64,000 nucleotides of DNA, taken from positions 310,001-374,000 of the forward strand of contig CAVQNF010000039.1 of assembly GCA_963713805.1 (NCBI GenBank), given 5' to 3'. The translations under genes were made by a program, and so were the position numbers. The notes beneath the pieces are model-generated. The model worked only from the letters and a program-made list of their open reading frames with translations. It did no database searches and was not told the DNA's origin. Source of the stretch: GAS188 sp963713805. Lineage in GTDB: Bacteria; Pseudomonadota; Alphaproteobacteria; Rhizobiales; Beijerinckiaceae. Position 1 is the stretch's first letter, and every line of letters begins with the position of its first letter. Below are positions 45,346-54,083 of the stretch, in pieces.

Positions 45346-45387
45346 ATGAGCCATCGCCAATGAGCCATCGCCCATGAGCCATCGCGG
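45346..45387. repeat. Three 14-nt tandem repeats between tkt and gap
   Basis: Three units of ATGAGCCATCGCC(N) at 45346, 45360 and 45374, immediately ahead of the gap ribosome-binding site (GAGAGGG). Each unit carries an ATG-A. This may be replication slippage or a translational element. Confidence 0.8.
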
Positions 45388-45420
45388 CTGTCGGAACATC
45401 ACACGAGAGAGGGAAAATTC

Positions 45421-46428
45421 ATGACCGTCAAGGTCGCCATCAACGGGTTCGGGCGCATCGGCCGCAACATCCTGCGCGCCATCGTCGAATCGGGACGCAA
45501 GGACATCCAGGTGGTCGCGATCAACGATCTCGGACCCGTCGAAACCAACGCGCATCTCTTGCGTTACGATTCGGTCCACGGCCGCTTCCCGCATGAAGTG
45601 AAGGTCGCGGGCGACACGATCGATGTCGGAATGGGCAAGATCAAGGTCACGGCGATCAGGAATCCGGCCGAGCTCCCCCACAAGGCGCTCGGCATCGACA
45701 TCGCGCTCGAATGCACCGGCCTCTTCACCGCGAGAGACAAGGCGAAGGCGCATCTCGACGCCGGCGCCCGGCGGGTGCTCATCTCGGCGCCCGGCGAGAG
45801 CGCGGATTTGACGGTCGTCTTCGGCGTCAACCACGACAAGCTGAAGAAGGACCATCTCGTGGTCTCGAACGGGTCGTGCACCACGAATTGCCTGGCGCCC
45901 GTCGCCAAGGTGCTCAACGACACCGTCGGCATCGAGCGCGGCTATATGACGACGGTGCATTCCTATACGGGCGACCAGCCGACCCTCGACACGATGCATA
46001 AGGATCTCTACCGCAGCCGCGCCGCCTCGCTCTCGCAGATACCGACGACGACCGGCGCCGCGAAGGCGCTGGGACTCGTCCTGCCCGAGCTGCAGGGCAA
46101 GCTCGACGGCAGCGCCATTCGCGTGCCGACGCCCAATGTTTCCCTCATCGACCTCAAGATCGTCGCCTCGCGCAAAACCTCGGTCGAGGAAGTGAACGCG
46201 GCCATGAAGCGGGCCTCCGAGCAGGAGATGAAGGGGGTGCTCAACATCACGGCCGCGCCCAATGTCTCGATGGATTTCAACCACGACCCCCATTCGGCGA
46301 CCTTTCACTTGGACCAGACGAAGGTGATCGACGGGAGCTTCGTCAGGGTGCTCTCCTGGTACGATAATGAATGGGGCTTCTCGAACCGCATGGCCGATAC
46401 CGCAGTCGCGATGGGCAAGCTGATCTGA
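45421..46428 (+). CDS. gap: Glyceraldehyde-3-phosphate dehydrogenase, type I
   Basis: 335 aa. NAD-binding INGFGRIGRNILRAI, catalytic Cys in SNGSCTTNCLAPVAKVL, TTVHSYTGDQPTLD, and SWYDNEWGFSNRM at the end. Reversible oxidation of glyceraldehyde 3-phosphate. Frame intact; preceded by GAGAGGGAAA. Part of the sugar-phosphate cluster. Confidence 0.98.
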   Translation: MTVKVAINGFGRIGRNILRAIVESGRKDIQVVAINDLGPVETNAHLLRYDSVHGRFPHEVKVAGDTIDVGMGKIKVTAIRNPAELPHKALGIDIALECTGLFTARDKAKAHLDAGARRVLISAPGESADLTVVFGVNHDKLKKDHLVVSNGSCTTNCLAPVAKVLNDTVGIERGYMTTVHSYTGDQPTLDTMHKDLYRSRAASLSQIPTTTGAAKALGLVLPELQGKLDGSAIRVPTPNVSLIDLKIVASRKTSVEEVNAAMKRASEQEMKGVLNITAAPNVSMDFNHDPHSATFHLDQTKVIDGSFVRVLSWYDNEWGFSNRMADTAVAMGKLI

Positions 46429-46478
46429 GGGCTGCGGGAGCAAGAACCGGCGGGTTTCGCTTCAACGAGGTTGCACAG

Positions 46479-46907
46479 ATGTCAGACACCGCCAAACGCG
46501 AACCCTCGATCGACGCCCCCATCGAGCGCGAGATTCCGGCCTACGCACCCCCGCCCCCGGCCTCGTACCAGGCGGCCGCCGCGGGCGTCCCGCTCTCGGA
46601 ACGGGGCGGGCTCGACCAGCTTTCGCGCGTCGAGGAGAAGCTTGCCCGTGTCGAGGAGAAATTCGCGCGCAGCGAGGCGCTTCTGTTGCGCCTCGAAGCG
46701 ACCTTCCAGGACACCTTGACGCGTTTCGGCGGGCTCGCCCGGGCCGCCGACATGAAAGCGCTCGAGGGGCGCGTGCGCGGCCTTCCCGGGGTGGGCTCCA
46801 TCTTTTTCGTGGCGCTGATCGCGGCACTCATCGGCGCCGTCGTGATGCTTTTTGCGCTTCGTTACGGGATTCCGGGCCTCGTGCCCTCGCTCACCGGACA
46901 GCATTGA
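46479..46907 (+). CDS. Small membrane-anchored coiled-coil protein between gap and pgk
   Basis: 142-aa protein: a Pro/Ala-rich N-terminus, a coiled coil at about 45-90 (LSRVEEKLARVEEKFARSEALLLRLEATF), and one C-terminal transmembrane helix (IFFVALIAALIGAVVMLFAL). Probably tail-anchored with the coiled coil in the cytoplasm. I do not recognise a family function. It is embedded between gap and the next gene on the same strand. Confidence 0.78.
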   Translation: MSDTAKREPSIDAPIEREIPAYAPPPPASYQAAAAGVPLSERGGLDQLSRVEEKLARVEEKFARSEALLLRLEATFQDTLTRFGGLARAADMKALEGRVRGLPGVGSIFFVALIAALIGAVVMLFALRYGIPGLVPSLTGQH

Positions 46908-46920
46908 GGCGCGTCGCCGA

Positions 46921-47499
46921 TTGACGAGCTTGTCGCTATCCTACCGACGTTCGGTTCGGTGGCGATCGGCCTCGGGTGATGGCCTGGAACACCTGTCCCT
47001 TGCGCGCGACGGGGATGAATGGACCGCCCGCGGCGTCGTCATCGGCGCGCGCGGAGGCAAATCCTATGGGGTCGGTTATAAACTCGTCTGCGATGCGCAA
47101 TGGGGCGTCCGATGGCTCGAGCTTGCGACGACGGAGGGCATGCGCCTCGAGCTTCGCTCGGACGGCCTCGGGCGCTGGACCGACAGTGCCGGGTCTTGGC
47201 TTCCCGAATTCGACGGCTGCATCGACGTCGATCTTGCAGGAACACCGTTCACCAATACACTGCCCATCCGACGGCTTTCCTGGACCGAGGGAAGGCCTGT
47301 GGAACTCGCGATGCTTTACGTTCCTTTCGACAGCTTCACGCCGATGATCGATAGGCAGCGCTACACTTGCTTGCGGCAGGGCCGGCTCTTCCTTTACGAG
47401 GCCGCTGACGCAAGCTTCAAGGCACTATTGCCCATCGACGAGGATGGGCTCGTGCTCGACTATCCCGAGCTCTTCGAACGCATCCATGAGGTGTCCTGA
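46921..47499 (+). CDS. Putative glycolipid-binding domain protein
   Basis: About 190 aa resembling the PF06475 (putative glycolipid-binding) family: RSVRWRS, GLEHLSLARDGDEWTARGVVIG, YKLVCDAQWGVRWLEL, LPEFDGCIDVDLAGTPFTNTLPIRRLSW, VELAMLYVPFDSFTPMIDRQRYTCL. No ATG fits the domain start; TTG at 46921 or 46930 is likely, and an ATG far upstream would overlap the previous gene. It ends 3 nt before pgk, so it is co-transcribed with the glycolytic genes. Function unproven. Confidence 0.75.
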   Translation: MTSLSLSYRRSVRWRSASGDGLEHLSLARDGDEWTARGVVIGARGGKSYGVGYKLVCDAQWGVRWLELATTEGMRLELRSDGLGRWTDSAGSWLPEFDGCIDVDLAGTPFTNTLPIRRLSWTEGRPVELAMLYVPFDSFTPMIDRQRYTCLRQGRLFLYEAADASFKALLPIDEDGLVLDYPELFERIHEVS

Positions 47500-47502
47500 A
47501 AA

Positions 47503-48696
47503 ATGCCATCGTTCCGCACGCTCGACGACCTCGACCCGACGGGCCAGCGCATCCTTCTGCGGGTCGATCTCAACGTGCCGATGGAGGACGGAAGGGTCAC
47601 CGACACCACCCGGATCGAGCGCGTCCTGCCCACCATCCGCGAGCTCGCCGCCAAGGGCGCAAAAGTGGTGCTCCTTGCCCATTTCGGCCGCCCGAAAGGC
47701 AAGCCGGACCCGAAGGAAAGTCTTCGGCCCGTCGCCGCGGCCCTCGGACAAGCGCTCGGAATGCCCGTCGCCTTCGCGGCAGACTGCATCGGAGAGACCG
47801 CCGCTGCCGCGATCGCGGCGCTCGAGCCCGGCGGCGTGCTGCTCCTCGAGAACACGCGCTTTCATCCGGGCGAAGAGAAGAACGATCCTGGTTTCGCCAA
47901 GGCGCTCGCGGCAAACGGCGACGTTTTCGTCAACGACGCCTTCTCGGCCGCGCATCGCGCGCACGCTTCGACCGAAGGCTTGGCGCATCTTCCGGCCTAT
48001 GCCGGGCGATCGATGCAAGCCGAGCTCGAGGCCCTGAGAAAGGCGCTCGAAAAGCCGAGGCGGCCTGTCGCCGCGATCGTCGGGGGCGCCAAGGTCTCGA
48101 CCAAGCTCGAGCTCCTCGGCAATCTTTGCGCCAAGGTCGAGGCGCTGGTCATCGGCGGGGGGATGGCGAACACCTTCCTCGCGGCGCGCGGCGTCGACGT
48201 CGGCTGCTCGCTCTGCGAGCACGAACTGGCGAAAGCCGCGCGCGACATCGAGGCCAAGGCCAAGGAGCAGGGCTGCGAGATCATGCTGCCGAGCGATGCC
48301 GTCGTGGCGACCGAGTTCAAGGCGCAGGCGCCACACCGCATCTCGATGCTCGACGATGTCGGGGCCGCCGAAATGATCCTCGACATCGGGCCTCGCTCGA
48401 TCGCGGCCGTGAAGGCCAAGCTTCGCTGCGTCGCGACGCTCGTCTGGAACGGGCCGGTCGGGGCCTTCGAGCTTGCCCCTTTTGACGAAGGCACCGTGGC
48501 GATCGCGCGCGAAGCCGCTTCCTTGACGGTCTCGGGGAAGCTCACCTCGATCGGCGGCGGCGGCGACACGGTGGCGGCGCTCAACCGGGCAGGCGTCGCG
48601 GGCGAGTTCACCTATGTCTCGACGGCAGGCGGGGCTTTCCTCGAATGGCTTGAGGGAAAGGCGCTGCCTGGAGTAGAGGCGTTGCGAAAGGCGTGA
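47503..48696 (+). CDS. pgk: Phosphoglycerate kinase
   Basis: 397 aa. RILLRVDLNVPMEDGRVTDTTRIE, LLAHFGRPKGKPDP, VNDAFSAAHRAHAST, AIVGGAKVSTKLELL, VIGGGMANTFLAA and VWNGPVGAFE are the family signatures. Makes ATP from 1,3-bisphosphoglycerate (or the reverse). Frame intact, 3 nt after the preceding gene. Confidence 0.98.
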   Translation: MPSFRTLDDLDPTGQRILLRVDLNVPMEDGRVTDTTRIERVLPTIRELAAKGAKVVLLAHFGRPKGKPDPKESLRPVAAALGQALGMPVAFAADCIGETAAAAIAALEPGGVLLLENTRFHPGEEKNDPGFAKALAANGDVFVNDAFSAAHRAHASTEGLAHLPAYAGRSMQAELEALRKALEKPRRPVAAIVGGAKVSTKLELLGNLCAKVEALVIGGGMANTFLAARGVDVGCSLCEHELAKAARDIEAKAKEQGCEIMLPSDAVVATEFKAQAPHRISMLDDVGAAEMILDIGPRSIAAVKAKLRCVATLVWNGPVGAFELAPFDEGTVAIAREAASLTVSGKLTSIGGGGDTVAALNRAGVAGEFTYVSTAGGAFLEWLEGKALPGVEALRKA

Positions 48697-48801
48697 AGTC
48701 TACACAAGGCAAAACCGGCGCGGCGGCCGATGGCGGCGACGCGAAGAGCTGGATGAGAGCGTCGAAGTCGGCGCGCCGCTCCGCTTCTTGATGGGAGAAG
48801 A

Positions 48802-49827
48802 ATGATGAATCTCGATCAATTGACCAAAGTGGCGCAGAACCTGTTCGTGCCCGGCAAGGGCATCCTCGCGGCGGACGAATCCTCGGGCACCATCCAGAAA
48901 CGGTTCGAGGCCATCCATGTGGCAAATACCGAGGAGAACCGGCGCGATTATCGCGAGCTCTTGTTCCGCTCGACCGAGGCGATGAAGAAGCATGTGTCGG
49001 GCGTGATCCTGTTCGACGAGACAATCCGCCAGAAGGCGAAGGACGGCACCACGCTCGTCAAGCTGATCGAGGAGGCCGGCGCGCTTCCCGGCATCAAGGT
49101 CGACACCGGCGCGAAGCCGCTGCCTTTCTGCCCGGGCGAGACCGTTACCGAAGGCCTGGACGGCCTCGCCGGCCGGCTGAAGGGGTATTACGCGCTCGGT
49201 GCGCGCTTCGCGAAGTGGCGCGCCGTCATCGACATCGGCGAGGGCAAGCCGAGCTCTACCTGCGTCCTGGCCAACGCCCATGCGCTCGCCCGCTACGCCG
49301 CGCTTTGCCAGGAGGCCGACATCGTGCCGATCGTGGAGCCCGAAGTGCTGATGGACGGCAGCCATGACATCGCGACTTGCGAGCGGGTGACCGAATGGGT
49401 GCTGAAGGAGGTGTATCAGCAGCTCTTCTACGCTCGCGTCGTGCTCGAAGGCAGCGTGCTGAAGCCCAACATGGTGGTCCCGGGGAAGAAAAATCCAAAG
49501 CAGGCGAGCGCGACGGAGGTGGCCGAGGCAACGATCCGCGTGCTGAGGCGCTGCGTGCCCGTGGCGATTCCGGGCATCGCCTTTCTCTCGGGCGGCCAAT
49601 CCGATCTCGACGCCACCGCCCATCTCGACGCCATGAACCGCATCGGCGGTTTCCCCTGGAAGCTGAGCTTCAGCTATGGCCGGGCGCTTCAGCATGCGCC
49701 GCAGCTGGCGTGGTCCGGAAATCCCGCCAATGTGGCCGCCGCGCAGAAAGCCTTCGCGCATCGCGCCAAGATGAACGGGCTCGCGACGCTCGGCCAATGG
49801 AAACAGGAGCTCGAGAAGGCGGCCTAG
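48802..49827 (+). CDS. fba: Fructose-bisphosphate aldolase, class I
   Basis: 341 aa. PGKGILAADESSGTIQKRFEAI, the N-terminal sugar-phosphate site, KWRAVIDIG, IVPIVEPEVLMDG, and the Schiff-base lysine in VLEGSVLKPNMVVPG are typical of the class I (metal-independent) enzyme. GGAGAAGA precedes the ATG. Closes the tkt-gap-pgk-fba cluster. Confidence 0.96.
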   Translation: MMNLDQLTKVAQNLFVPGKGILAADESSGTIQKRFEAIHVANTEENRRDYRELLFRSTEAMKKHVSGVILFDETIRQKAKDGTTLVKLIEEAGALPGIKVDTGAKPLPFCPGETVTEGLDGLAGRLKGYYALGARFAKWRAVIDIGEGKPSSTCVLANAHALARYAALCQEADIVPIVEPEVLMDGSHDIATCERVTEWVLKEVYQQLFYARVVLEGSVLKPNMVVPGKKNPKQASATEVAEATIRVLRRCVPVAIPGIAFLSGGQSDLDATAHLDAMNRIGGFPWKLSFSYGRALQHAPQLAWSGNPANVAAAQKAFAHRAKMNGLATLGQWKQELEKAA

Positions 49828-50037
49828 CGCCGCGTAAAACCGAGCCGATCGCCGGCCGCAAGCGATCCGCGCGAACATCGTTACGCGCGCTCCACGGTTT
49901 GCGCGCGCCTTTTCTTCGAGCGTCCGGGCCTTCCTGGTCTTCCAAGGCCGCGCTTTCGCCACCATCATCAGCGAGGAGCGGGGTCGCAAGGCCCCTCTCC
50001 CGTTCGGACGGGAATTCGAACCCTCAATCTAGCGGTC

Positions 50038-50673
50038 ATGGACCTCAAACTTCCCCGACTGATGCTGTTCAGCCCGCGTATCGTCGATGGGGCGACGTTC
50101 GTCGGCCCCTTGCGTGAAGCGCTTTCCGCGGGCGACGTGGCAGCGCTCGTGCTCGATCTCGCGGACGCGGACGAGCGCAGTCTCGTGAACGCCGTGAAGC
50201 TCATCGCACCGGTGGCGCAGGCCAAGGGATCGGCGGTGCTCGTGAGCGAGCGTCCGCACATCGTGGCGCGCGGCGGCGCGGATGGGGTTCATCTCGGCGA
50301 TCCGAGCGGCCTCGATGCGGCGCTCGATCTGATGAGGAGCCAGGATCGGATCGTCGGCGTGGGCGGCCTGAGGCTTCGTGACGATGCCATGGCGGCCGCC
50401 GAGAAGGGCGTCGATTACGTGGTGTTCGGTGAAAAGCCCCGGGACGGCCCCGCACCACCCTTGCCGAGTGTCGTCGAACGCGCGTCCTGGTGGGCAGGGA
50501 TTTTCGAGACGCCTTGCGTCGCCTTCGCCCATAGCCTCGATGACGTCGGCGATCTCGCGGCGACGGGCACCGAATTCGTCGCCGTCGGCGAGGCCATATG
50601 GACGGATGCCGAAGGCCCGGCCGCGGGCATCTCGTCGGCATTGCGGCGCCTCGCCCATCGGGCGCCCGCATGA
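50038..50673 (+). CDS. thiE: Thiamine-phosphate synthase family protein
   Basis: 211 aa TIM-barrel of the ThiE/TenI family: LMLFSPRIVDGATFVGPLREALSAGDVAALVLDL, VLVSERPHIVARGGADGVHLGD, GVGGLRLRDDAMAAAEKGVDYVVFGEK. This divergent alphaproteobacterial form, always near the Sel1 and IMPase genes, may not be the classical ThiE, so the symbol is tentative. The stop overlaps the next start (ATGA). Confidence 0.8.
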   Translation: MDLKLPRLMLFSPRIVDGATFVGPLREALSAGDVAALVLDLADADERSLVNAVKLIAPVAQAKGSAVLVSERPHIVARGGADGVHLGDPSGLDAALDLMRSQDRIVGVGGLRLRDDAMAAAEKGVDYVVFGEKPRDGPAPPLPSVVERASWWAGIFETPCVAFAHSLDDVGDLAATGTEFVAVGEAIWTDAEGPAAGISSALRRLAHRAPA

Positions 50674-51620
50674 AGCGGAAGCCGCGCCTCGTCGGTTGCG
50701 TGCCCCTCGTCGCGGCGCTGCTCGCTGGCCCTTTCGCGTCGCCGGCGCTCGCCGCCGCCGGCGATGCCCCCGATCTCGCCTTCGGAGCCTATCAGCGCGG
50801 CCGTTATCGGGACGCCTTCAGCGAGGCGACGAAACGGGTCGAGCAGGATCACGACGATGCCGCCGCCATGGCGCTTCTCGGCGAGCTCACGGGCGATGGC
50901 CTCGGCGTCGCTCCCGACCTCAAGAAGGCGGCAGATTGGTTCGCGCTCGCGGCGGCGCGCGGCGACCGCAACGCCGCCTACGCGCTTGGCATGATGACGC
51001 TCGAGGGCCGCGGCGTGCCGAGGGACGAGGCGCACGCCAAGGCCTTGCTGGAGCAGGCGGCCAAGGCCGGCCAACCTTCCGCCGCCTATAACCTCGGCCT
51101 CCTGGCGCTCGAGGAGGGCACCGAGGAAGCGGAGGCCAGAGGCGTCGAGCTCATCCGCCAAGGCGCCGATGCGGGCGTGGCGGAAGCCGAATACGCGCTT
51201 GCGACGTTGCTGCGCGGAGGCAAGGGCGTCACGGCCGATCCGCAGGCGGCGGGGCGCCTCATGGGGAAGGCCGCGCGCGATCTCTACGAGCCCGCCGAGA
51301 TCGAATACGCCATCATGCTGTTCAATGGGGAAGGCGTGGCGAAGGACGAGAGCGAGGCCGCCAAGCTCTTCGCGCGCGCGGCGGCGCGCGGCAATCCCGT
51401 GGCGCAGAATCGCCTCGCCCGCCTCTATGTCATCGGTCGCGGCATCAAAAGCGACCTTGCGGAGGCCGCCGCCTGGAACATGCTCGCCCAGCATGCGGGG
51501 CGCGAGGACCCCTGGCTCGACAAGGCGACCGAAAATCTCTCACCCGAGCAGCGCCAGAAAGCCTTGGGGCTCGTGCGCCAGCGCCTGAGCGCCTTCCAGC
51601 TCGGCATCGCCAGTCCTTGA
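50670..51620 (+). CDS. Exported Sel1-repeat protein
   Basis: 316 aa. Signal peptide MKRKPRLVGCVPLVAALLAGPFASPALA, then about six Sel1-like repeats (AMALLGELTGDGLGV, NAAYALGMMTLEGRGVPRDEAHA, AEYALATLLRGGKGVTADPQAA, IEYAIMLFNGEGVAKDESEA, QNRLARLYVIGRGIKSDLAEAAAW). Such proteins scaffold periplasmic or envelope complexes. Translationally coupled to the upstream gene by ATGA overlap. Confidence 0.9.
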   Translation: MKRKPRLVGCVPLVAALLAGPFASPALAAAGDAPDLAFGAYQRGRYRDAFSEATKRVEQDHDDAAAMALLGELTGDGLGVAPDLKKAADWFALAAARGDRNAAYALGMMTLEGRGVPRDEAHAKALLEQAAKAGQPSAAYNLGLLALEEGTEEAEARGVELIRQGADAGVAEAEYALATLLRGGKGVTADPQAAGRLMGKAARDLYEPAEIEYAIMLFNGEGVAKDESEAAKLFARAAARGNPVAQNRLARLYVIGRGIKSDLAEAAAWNMLAQHAGREDPWLDKATENLSPEQRQKALGLVRQRLSAFQLGIASP

Positions 51621-51720
51621 CGGGCTTCGCGTCGGCGCGCACAGAGCCGGCGCACGCCTGCCTTTCCGCTCGGAAAGTCGCCCGACCTTCTCGGCCAACC
51701 ATCCCTCCGGTCCCGTCGAC

Positions 51721-52512
51721 ATGATCCGTTCGCCTTTCATCTCCGTCATGACCGACGCGGCCCTCAAGGCCGCGAAGAGCCTGCGCCGCGACCTCGGCGA
51801 AGTCGAGGCCTTGCAGGTGTCGATGAAAGGCCCGGGCGATTTCGTCTCCGCGGCAGATCGCCGGGCGGAAAAGATCATCCGCGAGGCGCTGGCGAAGGCA
51901 CGTCCGACCTACGGTCTCGTCATGGAGGAGGGCGGCAGCCTTGCGGGAACCGACGGAGCGCATCGGTGGCACGTCGACCCGCTCGACGGCACCACCAATT
52001 TTTTGCACGGCATCCCGCAATTCTGCGTCTCGATCGGCCTCGAGCGCGACGGCGATTTCGTGGCCGGCGTGGTCTATGATCCGGCAAAGGACGAGATGTT
52101 CGTCGCGGAGCGGGGCAAGGGCGCCTATATGAACAACCGGCGCATCCGGGTCGCCGGCAGGCGCGATTTCAACCTGGCGCTCATCGGGGTCGCGACGCCT
52201 CATCTGGGGCGCGGCGGCCATCCCCATTTTCTCAAGGAGCTCGGCGCGGTGATGGCGCGCGCCGCCGCCACGCGGCGACTGGGTTCCGCGGCGCTCGACA
52301 TCGCCTATGTGGCCTGCGGCCGGCTCGATGCCTTCTGGGAGCGCAGCCTCAATAGCTGGGACTTCGGCGCGGCGTCGGTATTGGTTCGCGAGGCAGGTGG
52401 GCTGTTCAGCACGCTGGACGGCAAGAAATCCCTGGTCGACAGCAAGGACGTGATCTGCGGCAACGAGACGATGCATGCGGAGCTCGGCGCGATCCTGAAG
52501 GCAGCGGCCTGA
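51721..52512 (+). CDS. Inositol monophosphatase family protein (SuhB-like)
   Basis: 263 aa Mg-dependent sugar-phosphatase. GDFVSAADRRAEKII, MEEGGS, the metal-binding WHVDPLDGTTNFLHGIPQFCVSIGLE, GSAALDIAYVACGRLDAFWE and NSWDFGAASVLVREAGG are complete. Could act on inositol phosphates or in rRNA processing like SuhB; substrate not fixed. Located in the conserved thiE-Sel1-IMPase run. Confidence 0.93.
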   Translation: MIRSPFISVMTDAALKAAKSLRRDLGEVEALQVSMKGPGDFVSAADRRAEKIIREALAKARPTYGLVMEEGGSLAGTDGAHRWHVDPLDGTTNFLHGIPQFCVSIGLERDGDFVAGVVYDPAKDEMFVAERGKGAYMNNRRIRVAGRRDFNLALIGVATPHLGRGGHPHFLKELGAVMARAAATRRLGSAALDIAYVACGRLDAFWERSLNSWDFGAASVLVREAGGLFSTLDGKKSLVDSKDVICGNETMHAELGAILKAAA

Positions 52513-53083
52513 ACCGGCGGGTCCAAGGGTCGGCAAGTCCAAGGTGCGACAAGCCGAAGGGTCGGCCGGAGCGGGGGAAGGCGAGCCGAAAGCGCGCGGC
52601 CCTTGGGGTGCGGCGTCGAGAATTAGCGTTGGGCCGAATGCAACGAGCCTGCCGTCAAAATGTCGTATCGCTGCTGTATTGTCGCCATCGAGATCATGCC
52701 CGGATCGTAGACGGGATGTAAACCTCGATGAGAGAGTTCTAAGGCGACACGCAGCAGGATGCGCAAGGACCGAAGCCGATTTGCGACACGATCATGCCCA
52801 AGCTATTGAGCTCGCACGTGATCCTTTTCACTGTCCGGCTCCCGCCGGAAATTCGACATCGCCGGTTCAAGGGGGCAAAGCGGCGACCGAAACGGCACGC
52901 CGTGTTGGCGTTTCCGATATCCCCTCCTCTTTCGGCTTCGCCCCTCGCCAGCGCACGGGCCGCGGCCGGATTGCGAGAATTCCTGTTCGGATTGGAGCAT
53001 GAAACACCTTTCGCCGAGGCCGCCGCCCTTGATCACGCCGACCGGCGCATCCATGATGCGCTGAGCACGAAGGAGCTTCCGAT
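52513..53083. other. 571-bp stretch without a convincing gene
   Basis: Lies between the IMPase gene and the MotA-like gene. The middle part (about 52640-52860) is less GC-rich. A plus-strand open frame (52794-53135) lacks family-like sequence and overlaps the next gene, so I do not call it. AAGGAG at the end is the ribosome-binding site of the MotA-like gene. Confidence 0.5.
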
Positions 53084-54073
53084 ATGGTCGATTCCGGGCC
53101 CGCGACGCCGTTGCCCGCGCCCGTCGCGCCGCTGAGCCGCCCGGGAACCTACGTCGGGCGAGTCGTCGTCTTCCTGATTTTATGCGGGATCGCCGTGGCT
53201 TTCCTGCAAGAGCGCATCCTCGCGGCGTTTCTCGCAAATCCAGTGTTGAACGCGGTGATCATCATCGCGCTCGTCGCCGGCATCGTGCTCGCTCTTCATG
53301 CCTTTTGGCAGATCGGACGCGAGGTGCGCTGGGCGAACGCGAAGCTGCGTTCGGCCGCATCTTCCTCCCGCATCACGCCCTATCTCCTCGGCCCGCTCGA
53401 GAGTGCGTTCACCGGCAAGGTCAAGAGCCTCACTCCGCTCAATCAGCGCGCGCTGCTCGATTCCTTCGAGGCGCGGCTTTATGAAGGGCGGGAGATCCTG
53501 CGCTATCTCGCGGGGCTCCTCGTCTTCCTCGGCCTCCTCGGCACATTTTGGGGATTGCTCGAGACGGTGCGCTCGATCGGCGGCGTCATCGGCACGATGC
53601 ACACCTCGGGCGGAGAGAGCGGCGCGCTCTTCGAGGATCTGAAGACCGGCCTTGCCGCCCCGCTTGCCGGCATGGGCATCTCCTTTTCGTCCTCGCTGTT
53701 CGGCCTTGCGGGTTCGCTAGTGCTCGGTTTCCTCGATCTTCAGGTCGGTCGCGCCCATGCACGCTTCTCGACCGAGGTGGAGGATCGCCTCGCCGAGCGC
53801 ATTTCCGTCGCGGCCGAAGGCGGCGAGGCTCCGGCGCTCCAGGGCGTCTACTCCGCGCTTGCCGAGTTGAAGCAGCTCGTGGGGGTCGACAGCTCGAGCC
53901 GGGCCACGACCCAGGCGATGGCGAACCTCGCCGAGGGCATCCAGGCGCTCGTCAAGCATATGCGCTCGGAACAGCAGATGATCCGCGATTGGGTGGAAGC
54001 GCAGGCACTGCGCGAACGCAAGGTGGAGCGTCTCCTCGACCGCCTCGCTGCCGAGCCCATCCACAGAGAGTGA
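53084..54073 (+). CDS. MotA/TolQ/ExbB-like proton-channel protein
   Basis: 329 aa. Two N-terminal transmembrane helices (about 25-45 and 55-78), a cytoplasmic stretch, then the MotA/ExbB core: LAGLLVFLGLLGTFWGLLETV and GLAAPLAGMGISFSSSLFGLAGSLVLGFLDL (about 143-225), and a C-terminal cytoplasmic tail. It should form the stator ring with the MotB/OmpA-like protein encoded 10 nt downstream. The pair is conserved in Hyphomicrobiales near the IMPase gene; its load or substrate is unknown. Confidence 0.9.
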   Translation: MVDSGPATPLPAPVAPLSRPGTYVGRVVVFLILCGIAVAFLQERILAAFLANPVLNAVIIIALVAGIVLALHAFWQIGREVRWANAKLRSAASSSRITPYLLGPLESAFTGKVKSLTPLNQRALLDSFEARLYEGREILRYLAGLLVFLGLLGTFWGLLETVRSIGGVIGTMHTSGGESGALFEDLKTGLAAPLAGMGISFSSSLFGLAGSLVLGFLDLQVGRAHARFSTEVEDRLAERISVAAEGGEAPALQGVYSALAELKQLVGVDSSSRATTQAMANLAEGIQALVKHMRSEQQMIRDWVEAQALRERKVERLLDRLAAEPIHRE

Positions 54074-54083
54074 GGGCTGAGCC

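Noticed and set aside
49980..50040. A tRNA T-arm-like sequence (AATTCGAACCC)
   Set aside because: No matching acceptor, D or anticodon arms could be built around it; it is the leader of the thiE-family gene.
52794..53135. A 113-codon frame upstream of the MotA-like gene
   Set aside because: It overlaps the start of the MotA-like gene, lacks a ribosome-binding site and shows no family-like sequence.
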